64,000 nucleotides of DNA from Mycobacterium sp. D16Q14 (GCA_002013415.1 MAEX01000005.1:62001-126000); one strand, 5' to 3'; shown: positions 17,650-26,216, counted from the first letter of the stretch. Numbers and translations: made by a program. Notes: generated from the sequence alone by a model not told the origin.

Positions 17650-18150
17650 ATGACCGATCTCGCCTCCATCCCGTTGACCGCACTCGACGGCTCCGAGCTG
17701 TCACTCGCCGATTTCGGCGACAACGCCGTGCTGGTGGTCAACGTCGCCTCCAAATGTGGTCTGACCCCGCAATACTCGGCTCTGGAGAAGTTGGCCACCG
17801 ACTACGCCGACCGCGGCCTGACGGTGCTCGGAGTGCCCTGTAACCAGTTCATGGGCCAGGAACCCGGGACGGCGGAGGAGATCCAGACGTTCTGTTCCAC
17901 CATGTACGGGGTGACCTTCCCCCTGTTGGAGAAGGTCGATGTCAACGGTGAGAACCGGCATCCGCTGTACGCCGAGCTCACCAAGACCGTGGATTCCGAA
18001 GGCGCCGCCGGAGACGTGCAGTGGAACTTCGAGAAGTTCTTGATCGCACGGGATGGTTCGGGATCCCTCCGGCCGGTCAACCGGTTTCGGCCGACGACGG
18101 TGCCGGATGCTCCCGAGGTGATCGCGGCCATCGAGAAGGAGCTGGGGTAG
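17650..18150 (+). CDS. Glutathione-peroxidase-family thiol peroxidase, probably thioredoxin-dependent
   Basis: The 166-residue product is a GPx-family protein with peroxidatic Cys36 in NVASKCGLTPQ, Gln and Asn of the tetrad in GVPCNQFMGQEPG (Gln66), and Trp in VQWNFEKFL. A second cysteine, Cys82 in FCSTMY, lies where two-Cys, thioredoxin-dependent GPx enzymes have the resolving Cys. Mycobacteria make mycothiol rather than glutathione, so reduction by thioredoxin is the sensible inference. It detoxifies H2O2 and lipid hydroperoxides in the cytoplasm. A TAACGT box (17637-17642) ends 7 bases before the ATG, so the mRNA may be leaderless. Confidence 0.92.
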   Translation: MTDLASIPLTALDGSELSLADFGDNAVLVVNVASKCGLTPQYSALEKLATDYADRGLTVLGVPCNQFMGQEPGTAEEIQTFCSTMYGVTFPLLEKVDVNGENRHPLYAELTKTVDSEGAAGDVQWNFEKFLIARDGSGSLRPVNRFRPTTVPDAPEVIAAIEKELG

Positions 18151-18203
18151 TCGCTCCGAGGCGGCCGCTAAGGCTTGCTGCTTGAGCGTTCTTTTCGATG
18201 CGG

Positions 18204-18216
18204 GGTGTCTGACACC
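18204..18216. other. Perfect 13-base dyad GGTGTC-T-GACACC
   Basis: This is a perfect 6+1+6 inverted repeat in the 98-base gap between the peroxidase gene and the DUF2334 gene. The one-base loop cannot form a useful RNA hairpin, so it reads as a DNA-binding site for a dimeric regulator. It is followed 33 bases later by the DUF2334 start. Confidence 0.4.
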
Positions 18217-18248
18217 TTGCGTACATCTGACGTTGCCACACTGGCGGC

Positions 18249-18953
18249 ATGGCAGGACAGCTGCTGGTATCGGTATCGGGAATCTGCGATCGCACTCTCG
18301 ACGAGATCGCTGTATTCACTGAGGAAATGGATAAGCGGTCGATTCCGCTGTCGTTCCTCGTGTCTCCTCGTTTGAAGGGCAAGTACCGCCTGGTAGAGGA
18401 TCAGCCGACGGTTGATTGGCTGGCAGCCCGTCGGTCGCGGGGTGACGCCATCGTGCTGCATGGGTACGACCAGGCCGCGACGAAGAAGCGCCGTGACGAG
18501 TTCGCCGCATTGCCTGCGCATGAGGCCAATCTGCGTCTGATGGCCGCTGACCGCGTGATGGAGCAGACCGGCTTGCGCACACGCCTCTTTGCGGCACCGG
18601 GTTGGATGGCTTCTGCTGGAGCAATAGAGATGTTGCCGCGCAATGGTTTCCGTCTGAACATCGGACTCTCTGAGATCACCGACTTGGTCCACGGCACCTC
18701 GGTACGTGCTCGGGTATTGGGTATCGGTGAAGGATTCCTTTCCGAGCCCTGGTGGTGCCGGATGTTGGTGTTATCGGCGGCGCGCTCTGCCCGCCGTGAC
18801 GGGGTGGTGCGGGTCGCGATCTCGGCCAAACATCTCCGGAAGCCCGGTCCGCGGCAGGCCATGATCGACGCCATCGATCTGTCGCTGCTACACGGATCGG
18901 TGCCGAGTGTCTACGAGTGGTTGCCCAAGCAGGTATTGCACAGCGTGGCCTAG
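18249..18953 (+). CDS. DUF2334 / polysaccharide-deacetylase-like protein
   Basis: The 234-residue protein resembles the DUF2334 family, a divergent branch of the NodB/polysaccharide deacetylase fold. It has an ISGICDRT strand at the N-terminus, an IVLHGYDQ segment where deacetylases keep a metal-binding His, a helix rich in Arg/Lys, and an APGWMAS loop resembling the FRPPW motif. The usual paired Asp-Asp is not clear, so catalytic status is uncertain. No signal peptide is seen. In M. tuberculosis a comparable gene (Rv0784) sits at the same place next to the FAD dehydrogenase, from memory. Its 3' end overlaps the next gene by 37 bases. Confidence 0.72.
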   Translation: MAGQLLVSVSGICDRTLDEIAVFTEEMDKRSIPLSFLVSPRLKGKYRLVEDQPTVDWLAARRSRGDAIVLHGYDQAATKKRRDEFAALPAHEANLRLMAADRVMEQTGLRTRLFAAPGWMASAGAIEMLPRNGFRLNIGLSEITDLVHGTSVRARVLGIGEGFLSEPWWCRMLVLSAARSARRDGVVRVAISAKHLRKPGPRQAMIDAIDLSLLHGSVPSVYEWLPKQVLHSVA

Positions 18954-19504
18954 TTGATACAGTTTGCTCCAGGCTTCGAGCATGGGTCTGTTCGGTAGTC
19001 GTCGCATGGGGTCTTATCGTGGCGCCGGCAGCGTGGGCGAAACCCGAGTTCCCCGATATCGAGAGTCTTCAGGAAATCGGCGGAGGGAGTTATACCGAGC
19101 TGCAAAAGGATGCGTACCGAGTGGGTGGCATCCTCACGTTCGCGGCTGACGGCAGGGCGACGTGTCAGTTGAAGACGGGATCCGGCGGAGAACGTCCGGA
19201 AGCACGGTGCTGGGGAGACCTGCTGTCTGCGCCTGCGAACGCGAATTCGGTATCCGCGACCGATACGGATGCCGGGAGTTTCTCCTCGACCGCAGTACCC
19301 GCTGAACTTGAGGCCAAACGTTCTGGGCTCATTTGGGCTGGCAGCAGATTCACTGAATCCGCGCCGGATGGTACCGAAGTCAGTTGCGGCCTCACCCCGC
19401 AGCGTGAGAACAGGAACTGGACCGAGACGATCGCCTGCCGTGTCCGTGGTAGCGGTGGCGAACACGGATTCGTGATGTCCGACAAGGGAAGCTGGACCTT
19501 CTGA
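18917..19504 (+). CDS. Small exported protein, FPD...GSW family, copy A
   Basis: I do not recognise a named family. The 195-residue product carries a signal peptide (hydrophobic core VCSVVVAWGLIVAPAAWA, cleavage near residue 41) and a mature domain that starts EFPDIESL and ends HGFVMSDKGSWTF. Four mature cysteines (CQLKT, RCWGD, SCGLT and ACRVR) probably pair. The same start and end pattern recurs in the genes at 19504 and 58886, defining a secreted family inside this window. The GTG at 18917 is the only start that leaves room for a basic n-region; it overlaps the upstream gene by 37 bases. Its stop overlaps the next ATG by one base, so A and B are co-translated. Confidence 0.7.
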   Translation: MVAQAGIAQRGLVDTVCSRLRAWVCSVVVAWGLIVAPAAWAKPEFPDIESLQEIGGGSYTELQKDAYRVGGILTFAADGRATCQLKTGSGGERPEARCWGDLLSAPANANSVSATDTDAGSFSSTAVPAELEAKRSGLIWAGSRFTESAPDGTEVSCGLTPQRENRNWTETIACRVRGSGGEHGFVMSDKGSWTF

Positions 19505-20103
19505 TGGCTCGTCGAGCTATCACCGTCGCGCTGGCACTGATCCTTGTGGGGTGCGGGCAACCCTCGCCGTCAGATGATGTAAGGCCGTCCGCGGCGACAA
19601 CGACATCATCAACATCCCCGACGCCGTCAACATCTACGACGTCGGGGGTACCAGCGGCATTTCCCGATCTCACCGGCTTCCGCGAGTTGGGGATGACTGG
19701 ATACGAGTACGGCGAACTGGAGTCCTTCTCCAACGGTGGCTACACGCGATTCGCCACACCTGATGGCCTGCACTGCCAGATGCAAGGTTGGAACGCCGGG
19801 CGCGGAGGTCCACCTGGGATTATTGAATGCTGGGGTGAGTTGCCCGGAGCGTCGCACTGGGCGTGTGCGGTGGCCGCGTCCAACGGTGTACCAGGGCGCT
19901 TCTTCGCCCCGAAGAAGGGTCCCGAGCTGTCGGGAACATTCCGACCGTTGCCGCGGAAGTCGATTCTCACGGTCAACCTGTTCGAGGGCGACTATGTTTT
20001 CTGCGCGGTCGGTGACGCAGGGCTGACCGCCTGCCGGATGGGCTACCTCGACGCGTGGGGAAATGGCTTTGTGCTTTCACCGCAAGGAAGTTGGACCTTT
20101 TAA
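19504..20103 (+). CDS. Exported lipoprotein, FPD...GSW family, copy B
   Basis: The 199-residue product has a lipoprotein signal: ALALILVGC with the lipobox Cys at residue 17. A Ser/Thr/Pro-rich linker (residues 22-48) typical of surface-tethered mycobacterial lipoproteins follows, then a globular domain beginning AFPDLTGF and ending GNGFVLSPQGSWTF. Internal landmarks (RFATPDGLHCQ, IECWGEL, VFCAVGD, LTACRM) give four conserved cysteines also present in the 18917 and 58886 proteins. It starts on the last base of copy A's stop codon. Function unknown. The family is probably an envelope-exposed, disulfide-stabilised domain with one lipidated and two free members here. Confidence 0.75.
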   Translation: MARRAITVALALILVGCGQPSPSDDVRPSAATTTSSTSPTPSTSTTSGVPAAFPDLTGFRELGMTGYEYGELESFSNGGYTRFATPDGLHCQMQGWNAGRGGPPGIIECWGELPGASHWACAVAASNGVPGRFFAPKKGPELSGTFRPLPRKSILTVNLFEGDYVFCAVGDAGLTACRMGYLDAWGNGFVLSPQGSWTF

Positions 20104-20120
20104 TCGTCAATCGTCCCCGC

Positions 20121-20126
20121 TACGGT
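20121..20126 (+). promoter_or_regulatory. -10 box of the FAD dehydrogenase gene, leaderless geometry
   Basis: TACGGT ends 6 bases before the GTG at 20133, in the 29-base gap after the lipoprotein gene. It suggests an independent leaderless promoter rather than read-through alone. Confidence 0.45.
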
Positions 20127-20132
20127 GAATCC

Positions 20133-21791
20133 GTGAGTGACGCGAGTACCGATGTCATCGTCGTGGGCGCAGGTCTTGCAGGCTTGGTGGCGACCTGTGA
20201 ATTGGTGGACCGCGGCAAGAATGTCGTCGTCGTCGAGCAGGAGAATGCCGCCAACCTCGGCGGGCAGGCCTATTGGTCCTTCGGTGGCCTGCTCTTCGTC
20301 AACAGTCCCGAACAGCGCCGGCTGGGGATCAAGGACTCCCACGAGCTGGCCCTGCAGGACTGGCTCGGTACCGCCGGTTTCGACCGCCCGGAAGATCATT
20401 GGCCCCGTCAATGGGCGCACGCCTACGTCGACTTCGCGGCGGGTGAGAAGCGAAGCTGGTTGCGCGCCAGGGGGTTGCAGATATTCCCCGTGGTGGCATG
20501 GGCCGAGCGTGGCGGCAAGGATGCGCTCGGGCCCGGTAACTCGGTACCGCGATTTCACATCACCTGGGGCACTGGCCCCGGCTTGGTGGAGATCTTCGCC
20601 CGGCGGGTGCTCGCCGCTGTAGACCGCGGCCAGGTGCGCATCGCCTACCGGCACCAGGTCGACGAACTGATCGTCGAACAGGGCGCCGCGGTCGGTGTTC
20701 GTGGCACCGTGCTGGAGCCCTCGACCGCAGCGCGAGGTGTCACGTCTTCACGAACAGCATGGGGAGAGTTCGAACTCCGTGCGCAGGCCGTCATCGTGAC
20801 CAGCGGTGGTATCGGAGGTAATCACGATCTGGTTCGGGCGAACTGGCCCGAACGCATGGGACGCGTTCCGGCGCAGCTGTTGACCGGGGTGCCCGCTCAC
20901 GTCGACGGCCGCATGCTCGGGATCTCGGCGGACGCGGGCGCCCACCTGATCAACCGCGACCGCATGTGGCATTACACCGAGGGCATCACCAACTACAACC
21001 CGGTCTGGCCGGGCCACGGGATCCGCATCCTTCCGGGGCCATCGTCACTCTGGCTGGACGCCAATGGATCTCGAATACCAGCGCCACTGTTCCCGGGATT
21101 CGACACCCTGGGCACATTGGAACACATCTGCCGCAGCGGGCATGATTACTCGTGGTTCATCCTGAATGCGCGGATCATCGCCAAGGAGTTCGCACTGTCG
21201 GGGCAGGAGCAGAACCCCGATCTGACGGGTAAGGATGTGCGCGGGGTACTGCGGCGCGGCAAGGCGGGCGCGCCGGCGCCGGTGCAGGCGTTCATCGACA
21301 AGGGTGTCGACTTTGTCAGTGCGTCGAACCTGCCCGATCTGGTCGCCAAGATGAATGCGTTGCCGGACGTCACACCGCTGGACTATGCGACCATCGCCCA
21401 GCAGGTGACGGCACGCGATCGTGAGGTGGCCAACCCGTTCGGCAAGGATCCGCAGATCGCCGCCATCCGTGCCGCACGTGCTTACCTCGCGGATCGATTC
21501 ACCCGGGTGGTGGCCCCGCACCGGCTCACCGATCCGAAGGCGGGTCCGCTGATCGCGGTGAAGTTGCACGTCTTGACGCGAAAGACACTGGGCGGTTTGG
21601 AGACCGACCTCGACTCGCGGGTTCTGCGCGCCGATGGAAGTTGTTTCGAAGGCCTCTACGCGGCCGGTGAAGTTGCCGGGTTCGGGGGCGGTGGTGTGCA
21701 CGGATACCGCGCATTGGAGGGCACGTTCCTGGGCGGCTGCATCTTCAGTGGACGGGCCGCGGGCCGGGGCGCTGCCGAGGCCATCGGCTAG
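20133..21791 (+). CDS. FAD-binding dehydrogenase (fumarate-reductase/3-ketosteroid-dehydrogenase type)
   Basis: The 552-residue flavoprotein begins with the Rossmann motif VVGAGLAGLVA and ends with the second FAD-binding motif YAAGEVAGFGGGGVHG, with GTFLGGCIFSGR at the C-terminus. This is the layout of the fumarate reductase/succinate dehydrogenase/KstD flavoprotein superfamily. Family members oxidise or desaturate substrates such as steroid ring A, but the KstD-specific tyrosines cannot be assigned with certainty. It corresponds by position to Rv0785 of M. tuberculosis, from memory. It is cytoplasmic or membrane-associated. The GTG start was chosen because it is 8 codons before the Rossmann strand and fits a leaderless promoter. 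Confidence 0.87.
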   Translation: MSDASTDVIVVGAGLAGLVATCELVDRGKNVVVVEQENAANLGGQAYWSFGGLLFVNSPEQRRLGIKDSHELALQDWLGTAGFDRPEDHWPRQWAHAYVDFAAGEKRSWLRARGLQIFPVVAWAERGGKDALGPGNSVPRFHITWGTGPGLVEIFARRVLAAVDRGQVRIAYRHQVDELIVEQGAAVGVRGTVLEPSTAARGVTSSRTAWGEFELRAQAVIVTSGGIGGNHDLVRANWPERMGRVPAQLLTGVPAHVDGRMLGISADAGAHLINRDRMWHYTEGITNYNPVWPGHGIRILPGPSSLWLDANGSRIPAPLFPGFDTLGTLEHICRSGHDYSWFILNARIIAKEFALSGQEQNPDLTGKDVRGVLRRGKAGAPAPVQAFIDKGVDFVSASNLPDLVAKMNALPDVTPLDYATIAQQVTARDREVANPFGKDPQIAAIRAARAYLADRFTRVVAPHRLTDPKAGPLIAVKLHVLTRKTLGGLETDLDSRVLRADGSCFEGLYAAGEVAGFGGGGVHGYRALEGTFLGGCIFSGRAAGRGAAEAIG

Positions 21792-21806
21792 CCCTCGCAC
21801 ATCGAA

Positions 21807-21855
21807 ACCGAGGTTTTGGCGAACACGTGCGAGACGATCCCGCCACAACCTCGGT
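21807..21855. terminator. Bidirectional terminator-like stem-loop
   Basis: ACCGAGGTTTTGGCG (21807-21821) and CGCCACAACCTCGGT (21841-21855) pair at 14 of 15 positions around a 19-base loop. It fills the gap between the convergent FAD-dehydrogenase and MBL-hydrolase genes and would serve both strands. Confidence 0.65.
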
Positions 21856-21863
21856 CTCGGCGG

Positions 21864-22502
21864 TTAGAACAACACCGCGTCCTCGTGGGGCAGCACCTGG
21901 AAGTCGGCGTCGGACATCTCGCGAAATCGCGTGTAGAAGAACGGGTATGCGGCCTCTTGCAGGATGCCCTGGTGAATGGGCACCGCCCGCGCCGGGTTCA
22001 CCGCGCGCAGATACTCGATCGCCTCGGACACCTTCATCCACGGAGCCGCGGCCGGTAGCGCCAGCACGTCGACCTCCTCGCCGGGTGCGAAGAGCGCGTC
22101 GCCGGGGTGCATGAGCCGCGCGGGATGGTCACCGTCGCCGATCAGATACGAGGTGTTGTCGATGAGCGGGATCTCCGGATGGATGACCGCGTGCTGGCCA
22201 CCCACTCCGCGCACACTCAGTTCCGCGACGGCGAAGCGATCGCCGGCGTGCACCGACTGCCACGGCTCGCCCAGCTGCGCCGCGGTCATCGGATCGGCGT
22301 AGAGCGCCGCCCCTGGGTTGGCGTCGACCAGCGCGGGCAGCCGCTCCAGATCCACGTGGTCGGGATGCTGGTGGGTGATCAGGATGGCCGACAGGTCGGT
22401 GATCCCTTCGAATCCGTGCGAGAAGTTGCCGGGATCGAACAGCAGAGTGGTGCCGCCAAAATCGGCCAGCAGGCACGAATGCCCGAAGTGGGTCAGCTGC
22501 AT
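21864..22502 (-). CDS. MBL-fold metal-dependent hydrolase (UlaG-like)
   Basis: The 212-residue protein is a metallo-beta-lactamase-fold enzyme. The metal motif is THQHPDHVD with His44, His46, Asp48 and His49. HFGHSCLL at the N-terminus and the FDPG strand match the UlaG/RomA-like L-ascorbate lactonase or YtnP-type subgroup. A further conserved His in RLMHPGD and IHQG at the C-terminal side complete the di-metal site. It is cytoplasmic, with a small phosphoester, lactone or nucleotide substrate possible. The ATG is 50 bases from the divergent purS start, so they share a regulatory region. Confidence 0.88.
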   Translation of the reverse strand: MQLTHFGHSCLLADFGGTTLLFDPGNFSHGFEGITDLSAILITHQHPDHVDLERLPALVDANPGAALYADPMTAAQLGEPWQSVHAGDRFAVAELSVRGVGGQHAVIHPEIPLIDNTSYLIGDGDHPARLMHPGDALFAPGEEVDVLALPAAAPWMKVSEAIEYLRAVNPARAVPIHQGILQEAAYPFFYTRFREMSDADFQVLPHEDAVLF

Positions 22503-22540
22503 GAGGGGAGTCTAGGCGGGATGTATACCGGCCCACACGG

Positions 22541-22546
22541 TAAAGT
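22541..22546 (+). promoter_or_regulatory. -10 box of purSQ, leaderless geometry
   Basis: TAAAGT ends 6 bases before the purS GTG at 22553 with no Shine-Dalgarno sequence between. A TATACC at 22524-22529 is an alternative that would give a short leader. Confidence 0.5.
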
Positions 22547-22552
22547 CAGCCC

Positions 22553-22792
22553 GTGGCCCGAGTCGTCGTAAACGTCATGCCGAAACCCGTGATCCTGGAC
22601 CCGCAGGGACAAGCCATTGCGGGCGCGCTCGCCCGCCTTGGCTATGCCGGCGTGGCAGACGTGCGCCAGGGCAAGCGCTTTGAGTTGGAGTTCGAGGGAG
22701 AGATCGGCGACTCCGATCTCGAGTCGATCGCCGAGGCGTTGCTCGCCAACACCGTCATCGAGGACTGGGAAATCGTGCGGGAGTCCGAATGA
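22553..22792 (+). CDS. purS: FGAM synthase subunit PurS
   Basis: The 79-residue PurS is the small scaffold subunit of the three-part formylglycinamidine ribonucleotide synthase (PurS-PurQ-PurL) found in Gram-positive bacteria. The [21 protein letters not shown] segment (shown in part) with a Leu/Gly-rich helix and [11 protein letters not shown] are family hallmarks. It passes ammonia from the PurQ glutaminase to PurL. The start is GTG. Its last codons overlap purQ by 4 bases (ATGA), so the two are coupled; purL is 8 kb away. Confidence 0.95.
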   Translation: MARVVVNVMPKPVILDPQGQAIAGALARLGYAGVADVRQGKRFELEFEGEIGDSDLESIAEALLANTVIEDWEIVRESE

Positions 22793-23463
22793 CCCCACGC
22801 ATCGGTGTCATCACTTTCCCCGGCACCCTCGATGATGTCGACGCCGCCCGGGCAGCCCGGCTCTCCGGGGCCGAGGCGGTCTCGCTGTGGCACGACGATG
22901 CCGACCTGAAGTCCGTCGACGCGGTGATCGTGCCCGGCGGTTTCTCCTACGGTGACTACCTGCGCGCCGGGGCCATCGCGCGCTTTGCGCCCGTGATGCG
23001 CTCGGTGGTCGACGCCGCCGCACAAGGCCTGCCAATCCTGGGCATTTGCAATGGCTTCCAGGTGCTGTGCGAGGCCGGACTGCTGCCCGGAGCGTTGACC
23101 CGCAACGCCGGTCTGCACTTTGTATGCCGCGATGTCTGGCTGGGTGTTGACGCCAACAACACCGCATGGTCCTCCCGGTACGAGCAGGGGGCCGACATCC
23201 TGGTGCCGCTCAAGTCCGGCGAAGGCCGCTATGTGGCCTCCGACGAGGTACTCGAGGAGTTGGAAAGCGAGGGCCGGGTGGTCTTCCGCTACCGCGAAAA
23301 CCCCAACGGGTCAATGCGCGATATCGCCGGGATTTCCTCGGCCAACGGCCGTGTGGTCGGGCTCATGCCGCATCCGGAGCACGCGACCGAGCCGCTGACT
23401 GGACCCAGCGATGATGGGCTCGGCATTTTCTACTCGGCGCTCGACGCCGTGCTTACCGCGTGA
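22789..23463 (+). CDS. purQ: FGAM synthase glutaminase subunit PurQ
   Basis: The 224-residue product is a class I glutamine amidotransferase that releases ammonia from glutamine for the FGAM synthase complex. The nucleophile is Cys87 in [10 protein letters not shown], and the His-Xaa-Glu partners are in MPHPEHA near the C-terminus. [13 protein letters not shown] is the conserved PurQ oxyanion and loop region. It begins inside purS (ATGA overlap). After its stop a 214-base gap leads to an exported-protein gene. Confidence 0.97.
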   Translation: MTPRIGVITFPGTLDDVDAARAARLSGAEAVSLWHDDADLKSVDAVIVPGGFSYGDYLRAGAIARFAPVMRSVVDAAAQGLPILGICNGFQVLCEAGLLPGALTRNAGLHFVCRDVWLGVDANNTAWSSRYEQGADILVPLKSGEGRYVASDEVLEELESEGRVVFRYRENPNGSMRDIAGISSANGRVVGLMPHPEHATEPLTGPSDDGLGIFYSALDAVLTA

Positions 23464-23526
23464 GCTGCGCCTCCAGTAGGTATTTGCTGGCAATTCGGCA
23501 TTTCTGCCGCATGCGCTAGCCCTATT

Positions 23527-23548
23527 CGGCGGTGGGGTCTCGCCGCCG
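23527..23548. terminator. GC-rich hairpin downstream of purQ
   Basis: CGGCGG (23527-23532) and CCGCCG (23543-23548) pair around a 10-base loop, 64 bases after the purQ stop. It is the best terminator candidate in the 23464-23677 gap, which otherwise appears non-coding. It could equally lie in the leader of the next gene. Confidence 0.35.
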
Positions 23549-23677
23549 ACAGCCGTGTTGACTGGCTCCTCGTCAGTGGAAAGCAAAGCCAAATTCAGCT
23601 GGTATGTGCGTCGAGGCCTCAGCTGTTATGCAGTTTGCGGATCTGCCAGCTATGCTCCCGCCAACTTAGGGAGGAGC

Positions 23678-24319
23678 ATGTTCATGGGGTGGTCGGTCAG
23701 GGGTAAAAGGCGCGGTATGGCGGTGGCCTTGTCGATGGTGGTTGCGGTTATCGGGTTCGCGAGCCCGGCGAGGGCGGACGGCAGTCTGGCGGACAAGCCG
23801 AGCTCACAATTGATGTTGCTGCTTCCCGACGACGCCATCCCCGCAGACTGGAAGGTGGAGAAGGACGATCTCGCCGGCGCAACCAGTAGTGGTGACCAGT
23901 TGTGTCATCAGGCTGGCGACGCGAATGGCGCCAAGGTCAACTTTCTGGTTCGTTTGCAAGCGTTGTCGCGCTGTACGGAATTTGTCGATGTTCTTTACGG
24001 CAAAGAGAACCCCGGGGCCGACATGATCGCCTGGGCCAAGTCCATCGCGCCCGCGCAGGGGTTCAACACCCTGGAGACGGGCACCGCGTCGGTGCAGGTT
24101 TCGTCCGCGCCCGGCCCGAACACCGCGCCGTATCCGTCGGTCACAGTGCTGATGCGGCCGGTCGACATGGACCGGGAGATTCCGGGGCAGCTGGTGACGT
24201 GGGTCCGGGTTCGTGGGCTGCTCGTTGTCGTGCGATCGTTCGCGTGGGATGCGGGTGAGGGGCGGGCGAGGCTCGACCAGGTGGTGCACTCGGCGATCGG
24301 GAAACTCCAGGCCGTTTGA
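23678..24319 (+). CDS. Exported protein of unknown function
   Basis: The 213-residue product has a clear signal peptide: the basic region RGKRRG, hydrophobic VALSMVVAVIGFA, and cleavage after SPARA near residue 33. The mature part resembles mycobacterial secreted LpqN/Mtc28-type proteins in size, with strands ending VTWVRVRGLLVVVRSFAW and two cysteines (QLCHQ, SRCTE) likely to pair. That family link is tentative. The ATG at 23678 is set by a strong ribosome-binding site, GGGAGGAG, directly upstream (23669-23676). It is convergent with the encapsulin operon. Confidence 0.72.
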   Translation: MFMGWSVRGKRRGMAVALSMVVAVIGFASPARADGSLADKPSSQLMLLLPDDAIPADWKVEKDDLAGATSSGDQLCHQAGDANGAKVNFLVRLQALSRCTEFVDVLYGKENPGADMIAWAKSIAPAQGFNTLETGTASVQVSSAPGPNTAPYPSVTVLMRPVDMDREIPGQLVTWVRVRGLLVVVRSFAWDAGEGRARLDQVVHSAIGKLQAV

Positions 24320-24329
24320 TCTTCCCGTT

Positions 24330-24383
24330 GCCCACCTTTGAGTGACAAGCGAGAACGAATTTCTTTGTCGCTCAAAGGTGGGC
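24330..24383. terminator. Strong bidirectional terminator (18 of 20 bp stem)
   Basis: GCCCACCTTTGAGTGACAAG (24330-24349) pairs with 24364-24383 at 18 of 20 positions around a 14-base loop. It occupies the 95-base gap between the convergent exported-protein and encapsulin genes and would insulate both. Confidence 0.7.
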
Positions 24384-24414
24384 ACACATGAGTGTGTTGA
24401 GAGCCCGGGCTCGC

Positions 24415-25212
24415 CTAGGGCAGCAGCGCGACCGACGCCTCGGCGGTGTAGCTCAGGAACGTCAGGGTCTCCTGCAGGTACAGCTGCACGCTCTCGGCAT
24501 CGTGGGACAGGTACCCGATGGTGACATCGGTGCCCAGCTGCAGGTCGAAGTCGCCGCCGCGGCAGCTCAGCACGAGTGCGCCGTCGATCGCCGGCGCCCA
24601 GAGGATCTCCCCGGTGACCAACCGGCGAAGGTGCTCACGGATCGGATACCCGCGGTCGGAGGCCTCGCTGACCTTGGTGTACTCCTCAGCCGACAACAGC
24701 ACCGAGTATGGGCCGTCAACACCCGCCAGTCGCAGTTCCGAGAGTGCCTGCGCGACGACGTCGGGGTACTGGCGGACATCGTCGGGCAACTTGAGTTCGG
24801 GATTGGAGCTGGATTCGCGGATACCGACGATCGAGGCGGCGGGATAGCCCTCGAAGATCGCCCGATCCTCGGCGAACGCCAGCTTTTTGGCAGCCTCCTT
24901 GACCGGGTCCCAGTCGGAGTCCTGAGAGCCGCGCTCCACATCGTCGATGGCGGACCGACTGATGGTGAAGGGGACTCGCAGCCGCACAAGCGGTTTGCTT
25001 TCCCGCAGGTGCGCTTGCACGCCATCGGCGGGTGCTGCCACGTCGAGTAGGTGTCCGGTGCTCACGGCCGCGCTAGAGGGACCGCCCGGCTCGCTGACGT
25101 CAACCACCCGGCGTCCGGCGATATGGCGTTTAAAGGTACGGCTGGCCTCGGTTTCGATCTCCGCCCACGCCTCGGCCGTGATGGGTGCGAGTTCGCGATA
25201 CAGGTTGTTCAT
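24415..25212 (-). CDS. cfp29: Encapsulin shell protein (Cfp29-like)
   Basis: The 265-residue protein matches mycobacterial Cfp29, a family 1 encapsulin with the HK97 phage-capsid fold. Landmarks are the N-terminal [19 protein letters not shown] helix, the RTFKRHIAGRRVVDVSEP segment (P-domain/E-loop) and the C-terminal LGTDVTIGYLSHD and YLQETLTFLSYTAEASVALL region. It self-assembles into protein nanocompartments of about 24 nm that enclose cargo enzymes. Its ATG overlaps the stop of the upstream dye-decolorising peroxidase gene by 4 bases, so cargo and shell are translated together. A strong terminator follows. It is not a phage remnant: no other phage genes are present. Confidence 0.95.
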   Translation of the reverse strand: MNNLYRELAPITAEAWAEIETEASRTFKRHIAGRRVVDVSEPGGPSSAAVSTGHLLDVAAPADGVQAHLRESKPLVRLRVPFTISRSAIDDVERGSQDSDWDPVKEAAKKLAFAEDRAIFEGYPAASIVGIRESSSNPELKLPDDVRQYPDVVAQALSELRLAGVDGPYSVLLSAEEYTKVSEASDRGYPIREHLRRLVTGEILWAPAIDGALVLSCRGGDFDLQLGTDVTIGYLSHDAESVQLYLQETLTFLSYTAEASVALLP

Positions 25213-26216
25213 GCCGACGTTCCTTTCAGGCTGCCGATGGATAGGGACCCTTGGTATTCAGTAGATTTCGCGGCTACCTGAGTGGGCAGCGGCGGGGGAG
25301 CGTCGAGGAAGTCGGCGGACGGCGCGAAGAACAGCCCACCGGTGACCGCGGTCGAGAAGTCCAGGATGCGGTCGGTGTTCCCCGGCGGATCCCCGACAAA
25401 CATGTTGCGCAGCATGCGTTCCGTGACATCCGGGGTGCGTGAGTAGGCGATGTAGTACGTCCCGAACTCTGCCTTCCCAAGTTCACCGAAGGGCATGTTG
25501 CGCCGCAGGATCTGCAGCTCGTTGCCCTCGTCGTCCTCGATGACATTCAGGGCCACATGCGAATTCGACGGTTTCACGGCATCGTCGAATTCGATGTCAT
25601 CGAGTTTGGTACGTCCGATCACCTTCTCCTGCTCATCGACGGGCAGCGCGCTCCATGCGGCCATATCGTGCAGGTACTTCTGGATGTGCACGTAGCTGCC
25701 GGCGGCAAAATCGGCGTCCTCGGTGCCCACGAGGGCGGCCGAGGCGGCTTCTTCATCATCGGGATTCTCGGTGCCGTCCACAAACCCCAGCAGGTCCCGG
25801 TTGTCGAAGTACTGAAAGCCGTGTACCTCGTCCACCACAGTGATGGCACCCGACAGCGTGCTCGTAATGCGCGTGGCCAGCTCGAAGCAGCGGTCCATAG
25901 TGCTCGCACGGATGTGGAACAGCAGGTCACCAGGTGTCGATGGGGCGGTGTGTCGCTCGCCGCGCACCTCCTGGAACGGCCACAGCCGAGCGGGGCGCGG
26001 CCCGGAAAAGAGCCGGTCCCAGGCATCCGACCCGATTGCCGTAACCAGCGACAATCGCCGTGCCGGGTCGCGGAATCCGATGGCCTTGGCCAGGCCGGAC
26101 ACGTCGGGCAATGCAGCGTGAACTGCTTGTTCGGCGCCCTCGTCGACAGTCACCACCAGGAAAATGGCCGACGAGGACAGCGGTTCCAGAACAGGCTGTG
26201 GCACGGGATCGGTCAC
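25209..26216 (-). CDS. Dye-decolorising peroxidase (DyP), encapsulin cargo
   Basis: The 335-residue haem peroxidase has the DyP signature GFVDGTE at residues 144-150 with the distal catalytic Asp147, a candidate proximal haem ligand His220 in SNSHVAL, and the distal-side Arg in the ILRRNMPFG segment. The C-terminus carries a flexible Pro-rich linker (about 306-318) and the motif [10 protein letters not shown] (323-332), the known targeting peptide that docks DyP inside encapsulin shells. It reduces H2O2 while oxidising bulky substrates. The start is GTG; a TAGGGT box (26223-26228, minus strand) ends 6 bases before it, so the DyP-encapsulin mRNA is probably leaderless. Two tail residues (SA) follow the targeting peptide. 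Confidence 0.95.
   Translation of the reverse strand: MTDPVPQPVLEPLSSSAIFLVVTVDEGAEQAVHAALPDVSGLAKAIGFRDPARRLSLVTAIGSDAWDRLFSGPRPARLWPFQEVRGERHTAPSTPGDLLFHIRASTMDRCFELATRITSTLSGAITVVDEVHGFQYFDNRDLLGFVDGTENPDDEEAASAALVGTEDADFAAGSYVHIQKYLHDMAAWSALPVDEQEKVIGRTKLDDIEFDDAVKPSNSHVALNVIEDDEGNELQILRRNMPFGELGKAEFGTYYIAYSRTPDVTERMLRNMFVGDPPGNTDRILDFSTAVTGGLFFAPSADFLDAPPPLPTQVAAKSTEYQGSLSIGSLKGTSA

Noticed and set aside
21807..21855. Inverted repeat as a transposon end or attachment site
   Set aside because: It has one copy, a short loop and sits exactly between convergent genes, so it is a terminator.
24415..25212. HK97-fold shell protein as a prophage capsid
   Set aside because: No terminase, portal, tail or integrase is nearby, and the DyP cargo with its docking motif identifies an encapsulin.
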